Origin: Nocardia vaccinii NBRC 15922
GTDB lineage: Bacteria > Actinomycetota > Actinomycetes > Mycobacteriales > Mycobacteriaceae
Assembly (NCBI RefSeq): GCF_001613305.1
Contig: NZ_BDCC01000079.1
Coordinates: 1 to 52,681, forward strand
Reading direction: 5' to 3'
DNA: 52,681 bases
Shown piece by piece: positions 9,492 through 18,159 of this stretch. Positions within the stretch are counted from its first letter, which is position 1. Every line of letters starts with the position of its first letter. The translations under genes were made by a program, and so were the position numbers. Under the pieces are notes generated by a model. It was not told the DNA's origin and searched no databases. It was given only the letters and a program-made list of their open reading frames with translations.

Positions 9492-10201
9492 CGCATCATG
9501 GTCGCAGCCGGACGGGTTCGCCGGTAGATGTCTCGCCGCGATCCATCGACAGCCCGACGAGCCCGCCAACAGAGCTACAGACGATAGAGAAGGGCCCGGA
9601 GCCGTGCGATGAGCAATGACGTATCAACCAACCCAGCCCTTCTGAGCGCGGCTCGAAGACGCATGTCCCAGCGGCAAGCTGGTGGCGCCCGGTCACTCGT
9701 AGTGCATGTGACTACCAGATGAAGATGGCGGCTGGGAGACGGCCGAGCAGCGGGTCCTGCCGAATTCCAAGGCGTAGTTGGCGGGAGCCCCCAGCGCTAC
9801 TTGGCGGCTCGGTACACGTCACCAGACATCCGCCCAGTTCAGGGATACCGCTCTTGATCATCCGCCAGATAGAACTGGGAACCGCCATCTACGGCTGGTG
9901 GTCACAGTGCACGGGCGGGGTGCTGCCAGCCGTCACGATTGTCAATAATTCCGCCATTTAATGGCTGACGTCAGCCAACACCGCCCAGACGTACCAACGT
10001 CAATGATGAAGATCACACAGTGTGTCCCGCGCTGTTCCGGAATCGGCGCAGCTCAGATACTGACTGAGCCAACGACACCAGACACCGCCAACGCTCGACA
10101 ACGACACAAACCGCGTGCTAGTCCTATGCGAGTACATGGAGTTACCCATGTTCGTGCGAGATCTGTTGTCGCCCTTGCGGCTTGCTGAGATATGTGTTTG
10201 G
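9492..10201. other. Gap of about 710 bp; likely boundary of the accessory region
   Basis: No convincing gene is present. Plus-strand open frames 9719-9961 and 9961-10188 are short and lack motifs. The stretch joins non-syntenic genes on the left to the ephE-acs-dpp block on the right, so it probably contains the join. A 16-bp palindrome sits at 9962-9977. No attachment repeat or transposase remnant was recognised. Confidence 0.45.
9962..9977. promoter_or_regulatory. 16-bp perfect palindrome, possible operator
   Basis: TGGCTGACGTCAGCCA is fully self-complementary. Such a site fits a dimeric regulator. No gene starts immediately beside it, so its target is unclear. Confidence 0.3.
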
Positions 10202-11170
10202 TCAGGTCAGGAGTTTCGCCAGTTCGGCGGTGACCTTTTCGGGGTTCTCCTGGTGTGCGAAATGGCCTGTGCCGGTGAGTGTTACGACTCTGCGGTCGGG
10301 GGAGAGGTGTTGGCAGCGACGTACGGTCGCGTCCAGGATGTAGCGGTCGGATTCACCGCGTAGGGCCAGGACCGGGACGCGGAGCGGTTCGCGCATCGCG
10401 GACATGAAGCGGTGGCCGTCGGGACGCCACTGGCTGCGGAACGCCCAGCGTTGATATTCCAGGGCGCAGTGCGCGGTGCCGGAGATGCGGATGGCCGCGC
10501 GCATCCGGCGTGCGGTGTCGACGAAATCGGCCGATCCGGCCCAGGCGGTTCCGGCCCGCTGCCGCAGCAGCCGTTCGACCTCGAAGCCGTCCCGGGCGGT
10601 CAGCAGATGTTCGCCGTAGCGGGGTGGCTGATAGCGCAGGAAGTTCGGCAGCCACATCCGGCGCTGCCGCCCATCGCGGAGTACGGCCTGCCGGAGCGCC
10701 ACCGGATGTGGAGAACTCACCACCGCGATCGAACGCACCAGCCGCGGATGCAGGACCGCGGTGGCCCAGCAGACCAGTCCGCCCTCGGCGTGGCCGACCA
10801 GGGTGGCGTCGGTGTGTCCCAGGGCGCGGATGAGCCCGGCGACGTCACCGGCGAGGGTCCAGCCGTCGTAACCGCGCGGCGGCTTGTCCGAATCGCCGTA
10901 TCCGCGCAAATCAACCGCGACCGCCCGGAAACCCAGTTCGGCCAGACCGGTCAGCTGATGCCGCCACGACCACCAGAAATCGCCGAATCCGTGGAGGAGC
11001 AGAACGAGCGGGGCACTCGTGCCCGCCGAATCGTCTCCACGCATACCGGACCCGGATGCGGGCGCGGCCTCGGCGATGTGGAAGCGAATGCCGTTGGCAT
11101 GCACGTCCTTATGGGCCCACGGTCCGTCGTAGCGAACGCTCGACGGATCAGGGCTCGGGGTAGACGACAC
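10202..11170 (-). CDS. ephE: EphE-like alpha/beta hydrolase with odd nucleophile elbow
   Basis: The protein has about 322 residues from GTG 11170, close to the usual family length. The frame is open to ATG 11236, but that start would overlap the upstream gene. The alpha/beta-hydrolase core is clear: oxyanion segment LLLHGFGDFWWSWRHQ, strand segment AVDLRGYGDSDKPP, a nucleophile elbow reading LVGHAEGGLV, an acid-loop segment LRGESDRYILD and the His motif GTGHFAHQENPE. Epoxide hydrolases normally have Asp at the centre of the elbow (GHDxG). Here the canonical position is Ala and the next is Glu, so hydrolysis by the usual mechanism is doubtful. The gene lies downstream of the Rv3669-like membrane gene and near acs, as in M. 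tuberculosis Rv3670. The family and locus are secure; the activity is uncertain. Confidence 0.8.
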   Translation of the reverse strand: MSSTPSPDPSSVRYDGPWAHKDVHANGIRFHIAEAAPASGSGMRGDDSAGTSAPLVLLLHGFGDFWWSWRHQLTGLAELGFRAVAVDLRGYGDSDKPPRGYDGWTLAGDVAGLIRALGHTDATLVGHAEGGLVCWATAVLHPRLVRSIAVVSSPHPVALRQAVLRDGRQRRMWLPNFLRYQPPRYGEHLLTARDGFEVERLLRQRAGTAWAGSADFVDTARRMRAAIRISGTAHCALEYQRWAFRSQWRPDGHRFMSAMREPLRVPVLALRGESDRYILDATVRRCQHLSPDRRVVTLTGTGHFAHQENPEKVTAELAKLLT

Positions 11171-11192
11171 GCCGGAAAGCGTAATCGGCGCG

Positions 11193-11699
11193 CTATCGGC
11201 CGGACGTGTCGGCCGCATCGTCGGCATCCGACGCATGTGAGCCGATGCCGTGTGGGAGCACGGTCCGCGTCTCCTTCAGCGATTCGATGGTCTTGGCCGG
11301 CGCCCGGAGTTTGCGCACCTTCAGATACCCCAGCACCGCGAACGCCACGGTCGCCACGATCATGAGACCGAACACGATCAGGAACGCGGCCCAGCGGTAG
11401 AGCCAGACATCGAGCAACTCGGCGACGAAGAAGAAAAAGAAGAAGGTCGAGAACAGCAGGATCGTCAGCGCGACGATGAAGAAGACGCTGCCCTGCAGAC
11501 CCTTGCGGATCTCCCCGGTCACCTCGGCCTTGGCCAGCGCCACCTCGGCGCGGACCAGTGTCGACATCTGTTCGGTGGCATCGCGTACCAGGTCTCCGAT
11601 GCTCGCGGTGCGCGTGGTGTCGACCTCGGACAGCGGAATAGAGGTAATGGCCCGGCCACTTTCGGCGCCCTGCCCGTTACCGCCCTGTGTGAAGCTCAA
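11193..11699 (-). CDS. Phage-holin-superfamily (DUF1469-like) membrane protein, Rv3669 homologue
   Basis: The protein has 168 residues from a TTG start preceded by GGAGAAGGG at good spacing. The N-terminal part is polar and ends in an amphipathic helix (SIGDLVRDATEQMSTLVRAE, then ALAKAEVTGEIRKGLQG) typical of actinobacterial Phage_holin_3_6/DUF1469 proteins. Two membrane segments follow (SVFFIVALTILLFSTFFFFFF and AAFLIVFGLMIVATVAFAVLGY), then a charged C-terminal tail. Phage relationship is in name only; these are chromosomal envelope proteins of unknown role. It is upstream of ephE on the same strand with a 22-bp gap, so the two are probably co-transcribed, as Rv3669 and Rv3670 appear to be. 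Confidence 0.85.
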   Translation of the reverse strand: MSFTQGGNGQGAESGRAITSIPLSEVDTTRTASIGDLVRDATEQMSTLVRAEVALAKAEVTGEIRKGLQGSVFFIVALTILLFSTFFFFFFVAELLDVWLYRWAAFLIVFGLMIVATVAFAVLGYLKVRKLRAPAKTIESLKETRTVLPHGIGSHASDADDAADTSGR

Positions 11700-11954
11700 T
11701 GCTCGACCCTTCTCCCTGTCCCTGTGCTGTCCGGCCTAGGCTCTGCTCTCGGCAGCCCGCGGTTGTGTCCGCGCCGCACTCCATCGAATACGGCCTGTCG
11801 CAACACTAACGCCGAACCGTGCGGACGAGCCGCCATTGCCGTCGCCAACACGGCGGCGTCGTGCGAGTTCTGCCACACAGAGGCTAGCTTCACCCTCTGC
11901 CTCTGTATTTTCGGCCTCCGCTTCGCTCCGGCTGTTTTTCGGCGCTCCAGGTTT

Positions 11955-12120
11955 CGCCGTTCAGCGGCCGCCGCTTGCTCCTTCGTCGCGTACGCGGCGG
12001 CCGCTGAACGGCGAGCCGCGCCGAAAAACCTTGGGGTGTTGTGGATTTGCCTTTCGATTCGCGGGCGAGTTCCGGCGGACGGAGACGCTTCGCCGCTGGG
12101 TGCGTCGGTGGTTGCGTTTC
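11955..12120 (+). repeat. Dispersed repeat copy A with 20-bp inverted repeat
   Basis: About 165 bp match the reverse complement of 35413-35578 at roughly 85-90 percent by eye. The left end is a perfect inverted repeat: CGCCGTTCAGCGGCCGCCGC (11955-11974) pairs with 11994-12013 around a 19-base loop. The remaining 100 or so bases have no internal symmetry. Both copies can be read in one frame as a peptide containing RRA(A/T)PKNLG and RGRVPADGDASPLGAS, but neither has a plausible start and ribosome site. The upstream flank of both copies also shares CTTCGCTCCGGCTGTT. It resembles a MITE or REP-like element; no target-site duplication was recognised. Confidence 0.75.
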
Positions 12121-12193
12121 CGATGTAGTGGTTGGTGTGTGGCTGTTCGTGGGTTTCGATTTGCCGTGAGCCGGTGTCGGTGGGTCGGTTACA

Positions 12194-12233
12194 GACCGCC
12201 GCACCACAGGACGGTGCCTGTGGTGCGGCGGTC
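12194..12233 (-). terminator. Strong hairpin downstream of acs
   Basis: A perfect 17-bp stem (GACCGCCGCACCACAGG, 12194-12210, with 12217-12233) and a 6-base loop lie 20 bp past the acs stop codon. The U-tract is poor, as is usual in actinobacterial terminators. Confidence 0.7.
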
Positions 12234-12252
12234 GGGTGTACGAGCTGGTGGG

Positions 12253-14205
12253 CTACCAGTTGGTCTTCTGGGTGCGAATGGCTTCGAAGACGTTGGGGTC
12301 GACCAGGGTGGAGGTATCGCCGAGTTCGCGGCCTTCGGCGACGTCGCGCAGGAGGCGGCGCATGATCTTGCCGGAGCGGGTTTTGGGGAGTTCGGGGACG
12401 ATGTGGATTTCCCGGGGGCGCGCGATCGGGCTGATCTCGCGGGACACTTCGGCTTTGAGTTCGGCGATGAGGTCCTGGCCGGTGTCCTTGGCTTCGGCGG
12501 TGAGGATGACGAATGCGACGATGCCCTGGCCGGTGGTTTCGTCGCTGGCGCCCACGACCGCGGACTCGGCGACGCCGTAGTGTCCGACGAGGGCGGATTC
12601 GACCTCGGCGGTGGAGATGCGGTGTCCGGAGACGTTCATGACGTCATCGACGCGGCCCAGGACCCACAGGTCCCCGTCGGTGTCGAGTTTGGCGCCGTCG
12701 CCGGCGAAGTACCAGCCTTTGTCGCCGTAGCGTTCCCAGTAGGTGGCCTTGTAGCGTTCGGGGTCGCCCCAGATGCCGCGCAGCATCGAGGGCCACGGCT
12801 GGTCCAGGACCAGGTATCCGTTGGCTTCGGTCTCGCCGAGGGTGACGGGGTTGCCTTCCTCGTCCACGACCTTGGCCGAGATACCCGGCAGCGGGGTCAT
12901 CGCGGCGCCGGGTTTGGCGGTGGTGACCCCGGGCAGCGGGGAGATCATGATCGCGCCGGTTTCGGTCTGCCACCAGGTGTCCACGATGGGGGCGGTATTC
13001 GCGCCGATGACCTGCCGGTACCAGCGCCACGCTTCGGGGTTGATCGGCTCGCCCACGCTGCCGAGCACGCGGATCGAGGACAGATCATGCGCGTCGGGGA
13101 TCTCCCGGCCCCACTTCATGAACGTCCGCACCAGCGTGGGGGCAATGTAATAGATTGTGACGCCGTACTTTTCGATGATCTGCCAGTGCCGGTGCTCATC
13201 GGGGAAGTTCGGGGTGCCCTCGTACACGACCTGGGTGGCGCGGTTGGCCAGCGGCCCGTACACGATGTAGCTGTGTCCGGTGACCCATCCGATGTCGGCG
13301 GTGCACCAGTAGACGTCCTGGCCGGGTTTGTGGTCGAAGACGTTGTGGTGGGTGTAGGCGACCTGGGTCAAGTATCCGCCGGTGGTGTGCAGGATGCCCT
13401 TGGGTTTGCCGGTCGTGCCCGAGGTGTACAGGATGTACAGCGGATGCTCGGCCTCGAACGCTTGGGCCTCGTGCTCGGTCGCGGCCTCGGCCACGGTCTC
13501 GTGCCACCACACATCCCGCCCGTCGGTCCAGGGCACCTCGACCTCGGTGCGACGCACCACCAGCACATGCTCGACAGTGTGTGCGCCGCCGATCAGGGCC
13601 TCGTCCACGGCCTCCTTGAGCGGGGCGGATTTACCGCGCCGCCACTGACCGTCGGTGGTGATGACCAGCCGCGCGGCCGCGTCATCGATGCGCTGACGCA
13701 GGGCGCTCGGGGAGAAACCGGCGAACACCACCGAATGCGTCAGGCCCAGGCGCGCGCAGGCCAGCATCGACACGATCGCCTCGGGCAGCATCGGCATATA
13801 GATCGCGACACGATCACCTGCCCGCAACCCCAGCTCGGTCAGATAGTTCGCCGCCTGGGACACCTCGGACAGCAATTGCGCATACGTGATCGCACGCGAA
13901 TCGCCGGGCTCACCCTCCCAATGGATGGCGACCTGATCGCCGTGTCCGTCCACGACGTGCCGGTCCACGCAGTTGTAGGCCACATTGAGCTTGCCATCGG
14001 CGAACCAGCGCGCGACCGGAGCATCGTCCCAGTCCAGCACACGACTGAACGGCTCGTGCCAATGCAAACGATGCGCCTGTTCGGCCCAGAACGCGTCCCG
14101 GTCCGCAGCGGCCCGATCGTACAGGGACGCATCAGCATTGGCCGCGGCGGCGAATTCCGCGTTCGGCGGGTACGCCTCCAGGTGATCAGCGGTGTTCTCG
14201 GTCAT
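12253..14205 (-). CDS. acs: Acetyl-CoA synthetase (AMP-forming)
   Basis: The protein has 650 residues, the normal length for Acs. It makes acetyl-CoA from acetate, ATP and CoA through acetyl-AMP in the cytoplasm. The ACAS N-terminal domain (SLYDRAAADRDAFWAEQA, LHWHEPFSRVLDWDDAP) is present. So are the adenylate-forming motifs: P-loop LYILYTSGTTGKPKG, TWWQTETGAIMISPLPG, and YFAGDGAKLDTDGDLWVLGR followed by RVDDVMNVSGHRISTAEVE. The C-terminal LPKTRSGKIMRRLLRD carries the catalytic Lys that is acetylated by Pat-type enzymes in this family. The ATG at 14205 is well placed. It is divergent from dppA, as Rv3667 is from Rv3666c, and shares a 390-bp promoter region with it. Confidence 0.97.
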   Translation of the reverse strand: MTENTADHLEAYPPNAEFAAAANADASLYDRAAADRDAFWAEQAHRLHWHEPFSRVLDWDDAPVARWFADGKLNVAYNCVDRHVVDGHGDQVAIHWEGEPGDSRAITYAQLLSEVSQAANYLTELGLRAGDRVAIYMPMLPEAIVSMLACARLGLTHSVVFAGFSPSALRQRIDDAAARLVITTDGQWRRGKSAPLKEAVDEALIGGAHTVEHVLVVRRTEVEVPWTDGRDVWWHETVAEAATEHEAQAFEAEHPLYILYTSGTTGKPKGILHTTGGYLTQVAYTHHNVFDHKPGQDVYWCTADIGWVTGHSYIVYGPLANRATQVVYEGTPNFPDEHRHWQIIEKYGVTIYYIAPTLVRTFMKWGREIPDAHDLSSIRVLGSVGEPINPEAWRWYRQVIGANTAPIVDTWWQTETGAIMISPLPGVTTAKPGAAMTPLPGISAKVVDEEGNPVTLGETEANGYLVLDQPWPSMLRGIWGDPERYKATYWERYGDKGWYFAGDGAKLDTDGDLWVLGRVDDVMNVSGHRISTAEVESALVGHYGVAESAVVGASDETTGQGIVAFVILTAEAKDTGQDLIAELKAEVSREISPIARPREIHIVPELPKTRSGKIMRRLLRDVAEGRELGDTSTLVDPNVFEAIRTQKTNW

Positions 14206-14592
14206 CTCGCCTCTTCTTTCGCATGCCTTCGGCCGGGGGTGAGCGCGGCCACATTCCGACAGTAACGGACCGGGATCGCCTCGTGGTCAGGTCCCGAGGG
14301 TCGATTGCGATGCCGCCGCCGTTGTCCGGTGCGGATTGCCGACGTCGTGGCGATCGGGCGGTCAACTCGGCGCTGTGCCTAGCCAATTGTGCAACCTGCT
14401 AACCGAATCGGCCGCAATGCGTCAACGATGTTGCCGGTTTGCTAACAGGAGTGACGAACCGGGGTCGATCCGCTGACAACAACCGGTTGTATGGCTAATG
14501 TCCGATTCACCTATGGCGATCGCCCGGCCCGTGCAGGAGATCCCGTGCACGCGCACCGGTCGCTTCGTTCGTCCTGGAATCGGGAGAATGCG
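14206..14592. promoter_or_regulatory. Divergent acs/dppA promoter region
   Basis: This stretch separates the acs start (minus) from the dppA start (plus). It contains the 12-bp perfect palindrome ACAACCGGTTGT at 14479-14490, about 100 bp before dppA, and related CCGGTT/AACCGG words nearby (for example 14435, 14457). The palindrome could bind a regulator of the importer. The -10 and -35 boxes could not be assigned with confidence. Confidence 0.45.
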
Positions 14593-16206
14593 TTGAGAGT
14601 CAAGACGATTACCGCGCTGGTCGCGGCGGCAGTATTGGCGGCAGGTCTGGCGTTGACGGCCTGCTCGTCCGGGGATGGAGGTGTCGACGCGGGGGTTGTG
14701 ACCACGTTCGCCTCGGAACCGCAGAATCCGCTGGTCCCGACCAATACCAACGAGAACATGGGTGGTCGGGTCGTCGATCGGCTCTGGGCCGGGCTGAAGT
14801 ACTACGACGCCGACGGCAACGCGCACGACGAGATGGCGCAGTCGATCGACACGACCGATCGTCAGCACTACAAGATCACCATCAAACCGGACTGGAAGTT
14901 CACCAATGGTGAACCGGTGACGGCGAAGTCGTTCGTCGATGCCTGGAATTACGGCGCGCTCAGCACCAACGGCCAGAACCAGAACTGGGTGTTCAGCCTG
15001 ATCCAGGGCTACGACGATCTGGCCTCGAATCCGCCCAAGGCACAAACGATGTCGGGCCTGAAGGTGGTCGACGACCACACCTTCACCGTGGACCTGAAGA
15101 ATCCGTCGATCGATTTCACCCTGCAGCTCGGCTTCGCGCCGTACTACCCGCTGCCGAGCGTTGCCTACAAGGACATGAAGGCGTTCGGCGAGAACCCGAT
15201 CGGCAACGGCCCGTACAAGTTCGCCCGCAACGGCGCTTGGCAGCACCAGGTTTCGATCGATCTGGTGCCCAACCCCGACTACCACGGTGGCCGTCCGCCC
15301 AAGAACAAGGGCCTGACGTTCAAGATGTATCAGAGCTACGAGGCCGGATACAACGATCTGCTCGGCGGCAATCTGGACACCATCGACCGGATCCCGAACA
15401 ACGCGCTGACCACCTTCAGGCAGGACCTCGGCGACCGCGCCATCGTGAAGCCGACCGCGCAGAGCGAACACATCGGCATCCAGAGTTCATTGCCGCACTT
15501 CGGCGGCCAAGAGGGTTTGCTACGGCGCAAGGCCATTTCGATGGCGATCAACCGAGAGCAGATCTCCGACACCATCTTCCACGGAACCAAGGGCCCGGCG
15601 AAGGATTTCACCGCGACCACGCTGCCCGGATTCAACCCGAACGTGCCGGGTAACGAAGTGCTGCAATACAACCCGGACGAAGCGAAGAAGGTGTGGGCGC
15701 AGGCCGACGCCATCTCGCCGTGGTCGGGCAAATTCGAGATCGCCTACAACGCGGACGGAACGCATCAGGCGTGGGTCGAGGCGACCGCCAACAGCATCAA
15801 GAACACCCTGGGCATCGACGCCTCGGCCACTCCGCTGCCGACGTTCAAGCAGATCCGGGATCAGGTGCACAGCAAAACGATCGGTAAGGCCTTCCGCTAC
15901 GGCTGGCAGGGCGACTACCCGTCCATGCTGGAATTCCTGACCTCGCAGTACCAGACCGGTTCGGAAACCAACGACGTCGGGTATTCCGATCCCGAATTCG
16001 ACAATCTGCTGGTCCAGGCTCAGTCCGCGGCGACGCCGGAGGATTCCTACAAGGTGATCACCCAGGCGCAGGCCGTGCTGTTCCGCGATATGGCCGATAT
16101 CCCGGTGCTGGATTACAAAGGCACGGGCGGTTATTCGGTGAACGTCAAGTCGGCCAAGCTGGCCTGGTCCGGCTTGTTCGACTTCGAGAACATCGAGAAG
16201 AACTAG
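14593..16206 (+). CDS. dppA: Peptide ABC importer, substrate-binding lipoprotein DppA
   Basis: The protein has 537 residues from a TTG at 14593 with CGGGAG six bases upstream. The frame is open further left but would spoil the signal peptide. The N-terminus MRVKTITALVAAAVLAAGLA ends in a lipobox LTAC, so the mature protein should be a membrane-anchored lipoprotein outside the cell. The body is a SBP_bac_5 (family 5) domain: NENMGGRVVDRLWAGLKYYD, YKITIKPDWKFTNGEPVTAK, NPIGNGPYKF and the C-terminal VLFRDMADIPVLDYKG. It should bind oligopeptides or similar ligands; the mycobacterial Dpp system has also been linked to haem uptake. It is the first gene of dppABCD, with a hairpin before dppB that may favour extra DppA. 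Confidence 0.93.
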   Translation: MRVKTITALVAAAVLAAGLALTACSSGDGGVDAGVVTTFASEPQNPLVPTNTNENMGGRVVDRLWAGLKYYDADGNAHDEMAQSIDTTDRQHYKITIKPDWKFTNGEPVTAKSFVDAWNYGALSTNGQNQNWVFSLIQGYDDLASNPPKAQTMSGLKVVDDHTFTVDLKNPSIDFTLQLGFAPYYPLPSVAYKDMKAFGENPIGNGPYKFARNGAWQHQVSIDLVPNPDYHGGRPPKNKGLTFKMYQSYEAGYNDLLGGNLDTIDRIPNNALTTFRQDLGDRAIVKPTAQSEHIGIQSSLPHFGGQEGLLRRKAISMAINREQISDTIFHGTKGPAKDFTATTLPGFNPNVPGNEVLQYNPDEAKKVWAQADAISPWSGKFEIAYNADGTHQAWVEATANSIKNTLGIDASATPLPTFKQIRDQVHSKTIGKAFRYGWQGDYPSMLEFLTSQYQTGSETNDVGYSDPEFDNLLVQAQSAATPEDSYKVITQAQAVLFRDMADIPVLDYKGTGGYSVNVKSAKLAWSGLFDFENIEKN

Positions 16207-16215
16207 TTGCACAGC

Positions 16216-16266
16216 GCCGGGGCCGCACCGACTCTCCGCCCATCGGCGGATCGGCACGGCCCCGGC
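16216..16266 (+). promoter_or_regulatory. Intercistronic hairpin between dppA and dppB
   Basis: GCCGGGGCCG (16216-16225) pairs with CGGCCCCGGC (16257-16266), and an inner stem TCCGCC/GGCGGA forms the tip. The dppB ribosome site follows within 15 bp. Such hairpins after binding-protein genes commonly give partial termination or mRNA protection, raising binding protein over permease. Confidence 0.6.
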
Positions 16267-16286
16267 CATCGACCGCGGAGGCACTC

Positions 16287-17213
16287 ATGGCCTGGTACGT
16301 CGTGCGGCGACTGCTTCAGATGATTCCCGTCTTCATCGGGGCGACGCTGCTCATTTACGCAATGATTTTCCTCATTCCGGGTGATCCGATCCGGGCGTTG
16401 GCCGGCGACAAGCCGATGACGCCGGGCCTGGAAGCCGCATTGCGTGCTCGCTACCATCTCGATCAGCCGTTCATCATCCAGTATCTGGATTACCTGAAGG
16501 GCATCTTCACCCTCGATTTCGGTACGGCGTTCTCCGGGCGTCCGGTGCGGGCCGAGCTGGCCCGGGCGTTTCCGATCACGTTGCGGCTCAGCGTGATCGC
16601 GCTGGCGGTCGAGACCGTCTTCGGGGTGGCGTTCGGCTTGGTCGCCGGGTTACGCAAGGGCAAGCTGTTCGATTCGACGTTGCTGGTGATCAGCCTGATC
16701 ATCATCGCGGTGCCGATTTTCGTCGTCGGCTTTCTCGCGCAATTCCTGCTCGGCGTGAAGTGGGGCATCGCACCGGTCACGGTTTCCGGCAAAGCTCCGT
16801 GGGGACAGTTGGTGGTTCCGGGGATCGTGCTCGGATCGCTGTCGTTCGCCTATGTGCTTCGGCTGACCCGGAATTCGGTGGCGGAGAACATGACCGCGGA
16901 TTACGTCCGCACCGCGACGGCGAAGGGGCTGAGCCGGCGTCGCGTGATCGGCGTGCACATCCTGCGCAATTCGATGGTCCCGGTGGTCACCTTCCTGGGC
17001 ACCGATCTGGGCGCCTTGATGGCGGGTGCGGTGGTCACCGAGGGCATCTTCAACATTCCGGGCGTGGGCGGCACCCTGTTCCAAGCGGTCATCCGCGGCG
17101 AGGCGCCGACCGTGGTCTCCTTCGTCACCGTGCTGATCGTCATCTTCCTGCTGTCGAACCTCGTCGTCGACCTGCTCTACGCCGCCCTCGACCCACGGAT
17201 TCGCTATGTCTGA
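16287..17213 (+). CDS. dppB: Peptide ABC importer permease DppB
   Basis: The protein has 308 residues from ATG 16287 with GGAGG upstream. It is a BPD_transp_1 permease of the DppB/OppB group. The N-terminal signature MAWYVVRRLLQMIPVFIGAT and GDPIRAL is followed by about six membrane segments. The EAA loop, which docks on the ATPase, reads ADYVRTATAKGLSRRRVIG. It overlaps dppC by 8 bp, so the two are translationally coupled. With DppC it forms the membrane channel of the importer. Confidence 0.95.
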   Translation: MAWYVVRRLLQMIPVFIGATLLIYAMIFLIPGDPIRALAGDKPMTPGLEAALRARYHLDQPFIIQYLDYLKGIFTLDFGTAFSGRPVRAELARAFPITLRLSVIALAVETVFGVAFGLVAGLRKGKLFDSTLLVISLIIIAVPIFVVGFLAQFLLGVKWGIAPVTVSGKAPWGQLVVPGIVLGSLSFAYVLRLTRNSVAENMTADYVRTATAKGLSRRRVIGVHILRNSMVPVVTFLGTDLGALMAGAVVTEGIFNIPGVGGTLFQAVIRGEAPTVVSFVTVLIVIFLLSNLVVDLLYAALDPRIRYV

Positions 17214-18159
17214 CAACGACTACGGCGTCACACGCCGTGCCCAGGAGTATTTCGTCGCGCCGCCGGACGAGGTGGAGGTGCTGGCCATCGACCGCGTCGA
17301 CGAGGCCGGGACGCCCACCAGTATCTGGCGTGATGCCTGGCGGCAGTTGCGGCGCAATCCGATCTTCGTCGTCGGTGTGCTGCTGATCCTGGTCGTGCTG
17401 CTCGTCGCGGCCTGGCCGCAGCTGTTCACCGATCAGGACCCGCGCTACTGCGATACCGCGCTGAGTATGGCGGCGCATCGTTCCGGTCATCCGTTCGGCT
17501 TCGACCTGCAGGGTTGTGATGTCTACGCCCGCACCGTCTACGGCACCCGGGCCTCGGTGCTGTGCGGTATCGGCGCGGCGATCCTGTTCGTGCTGATCGG
17601 TGGCACGCTCGGCGCGATCGCCGGGTTCTACGGCGGGATCCTGGACGCGGTGGTGTCCCGGGTGGCCGAGATCTTCTTCGCATTGCCGCTGGTACTGGCG
17701 GCGATCGTGCTGATGCAGCTGCTGAACTCGCGCACGATCTGGACGGTGATCCTGATTCTGGCGGCGTTCACCTGGCCGCAGGCGGCCCGCATCGCACGCG
17801 GTGCGGTCATCCAGGCCAAGAACAGTGAATACGTCACGGCGGCAAAGGCATTGGGCGTTTCGCCACTGCGGATACTGGTTCGGCACGTGCTGCCGAACTC
17901 GGCCGGGCCGCTGATCGTGGTGGCCACCATCTGGCTGGGCGTGTTCATCGTGACCGAGGCGACGCTGTCCTATCTCGGGGTGGGACTGCCGCGTTCGGTC
18001 GTGTCCTGGGGTTCGGACATCGCCGCCGATCAGCAGTCGATTCGAACCTCGGCGATTCTGTTCTATCCCGCGACGGCATTGGCGCTGACCGTGCTGAGCT
18101 TCATTCTGCTCGGCGACGCGGTGCGTGATGCGCTCGATCCGAAAGCGCGCAAGAGGTGA
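17206..18159 (+). CDS. dppC: Peptide ABC importer permease DppC
   Basis: The protein has 317 residues. A cytoplasmic N-terminal extension of about 45 residues (SDNDYGVTRRAQEYFV...) precedes the DppC/OppC N-terminal motif SIWRDAWRQLRRNPIFVVGV. The EAA loop is SEYVTAAKALGVSPLRILVR. Five to six membrane segments are visible, and the family ending LGDAVRDALDPKARKR is present. The start overlaps dppB and the stop overlaps the dppD start (GTGA), so the genes are one transcriptional and translational unit. Confidence 0.95.
   Translation: MSDNDYGVTRRAQEYFVAPPDEVEVLAIDRVDEAGTPTSIWRDAWRQLRRNPIFVVGVLLILVVLLVAAWPQLFTDQDPRYCDTALSMAAHRSGHPFGFDLQGCDVYARTVYGTRASVLCGIGAAILFVLIGGTLGAIAGFYGGILDAVVSRVAEIFFALPLVLAAIVLMQLLNSRTIWTVILILAAFTWPQAARIARGAVIQAKNSEYVTAAKALGVSPLRILVRHVLPNSAGPLIVVATIWLGVFIVTEATLSYLGVGLPRSVVSWGSDIAADQQSIRTSAILFYPATALALTVLSFILLGDAVRDALDPKARKR

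Larger units (their letters stand above)
11700..12252. other. Gap of about 550 bp with repeat copy A and the acs terminator
   Basis: No gene is supported. The right half is filled by copy A of a dispersed repeat (11955-12120) and a 17-bp perfect hairpin (12194-12233). The left half should carry the promoter of the Rv3669-like gene. Confidence 0.55.

Noticed and set aside
11836..14265. 809-codon plus-strand frame opposite acs
   Set aside because: It is an antisense shadow of acs, Gly/Asp/Val-rich with no domain motifs.
14422..15471. 349-codon minus-strand frame over dppA
   Set aside because: It is an antisense shadow of dppA, with no motif or ribosome site.
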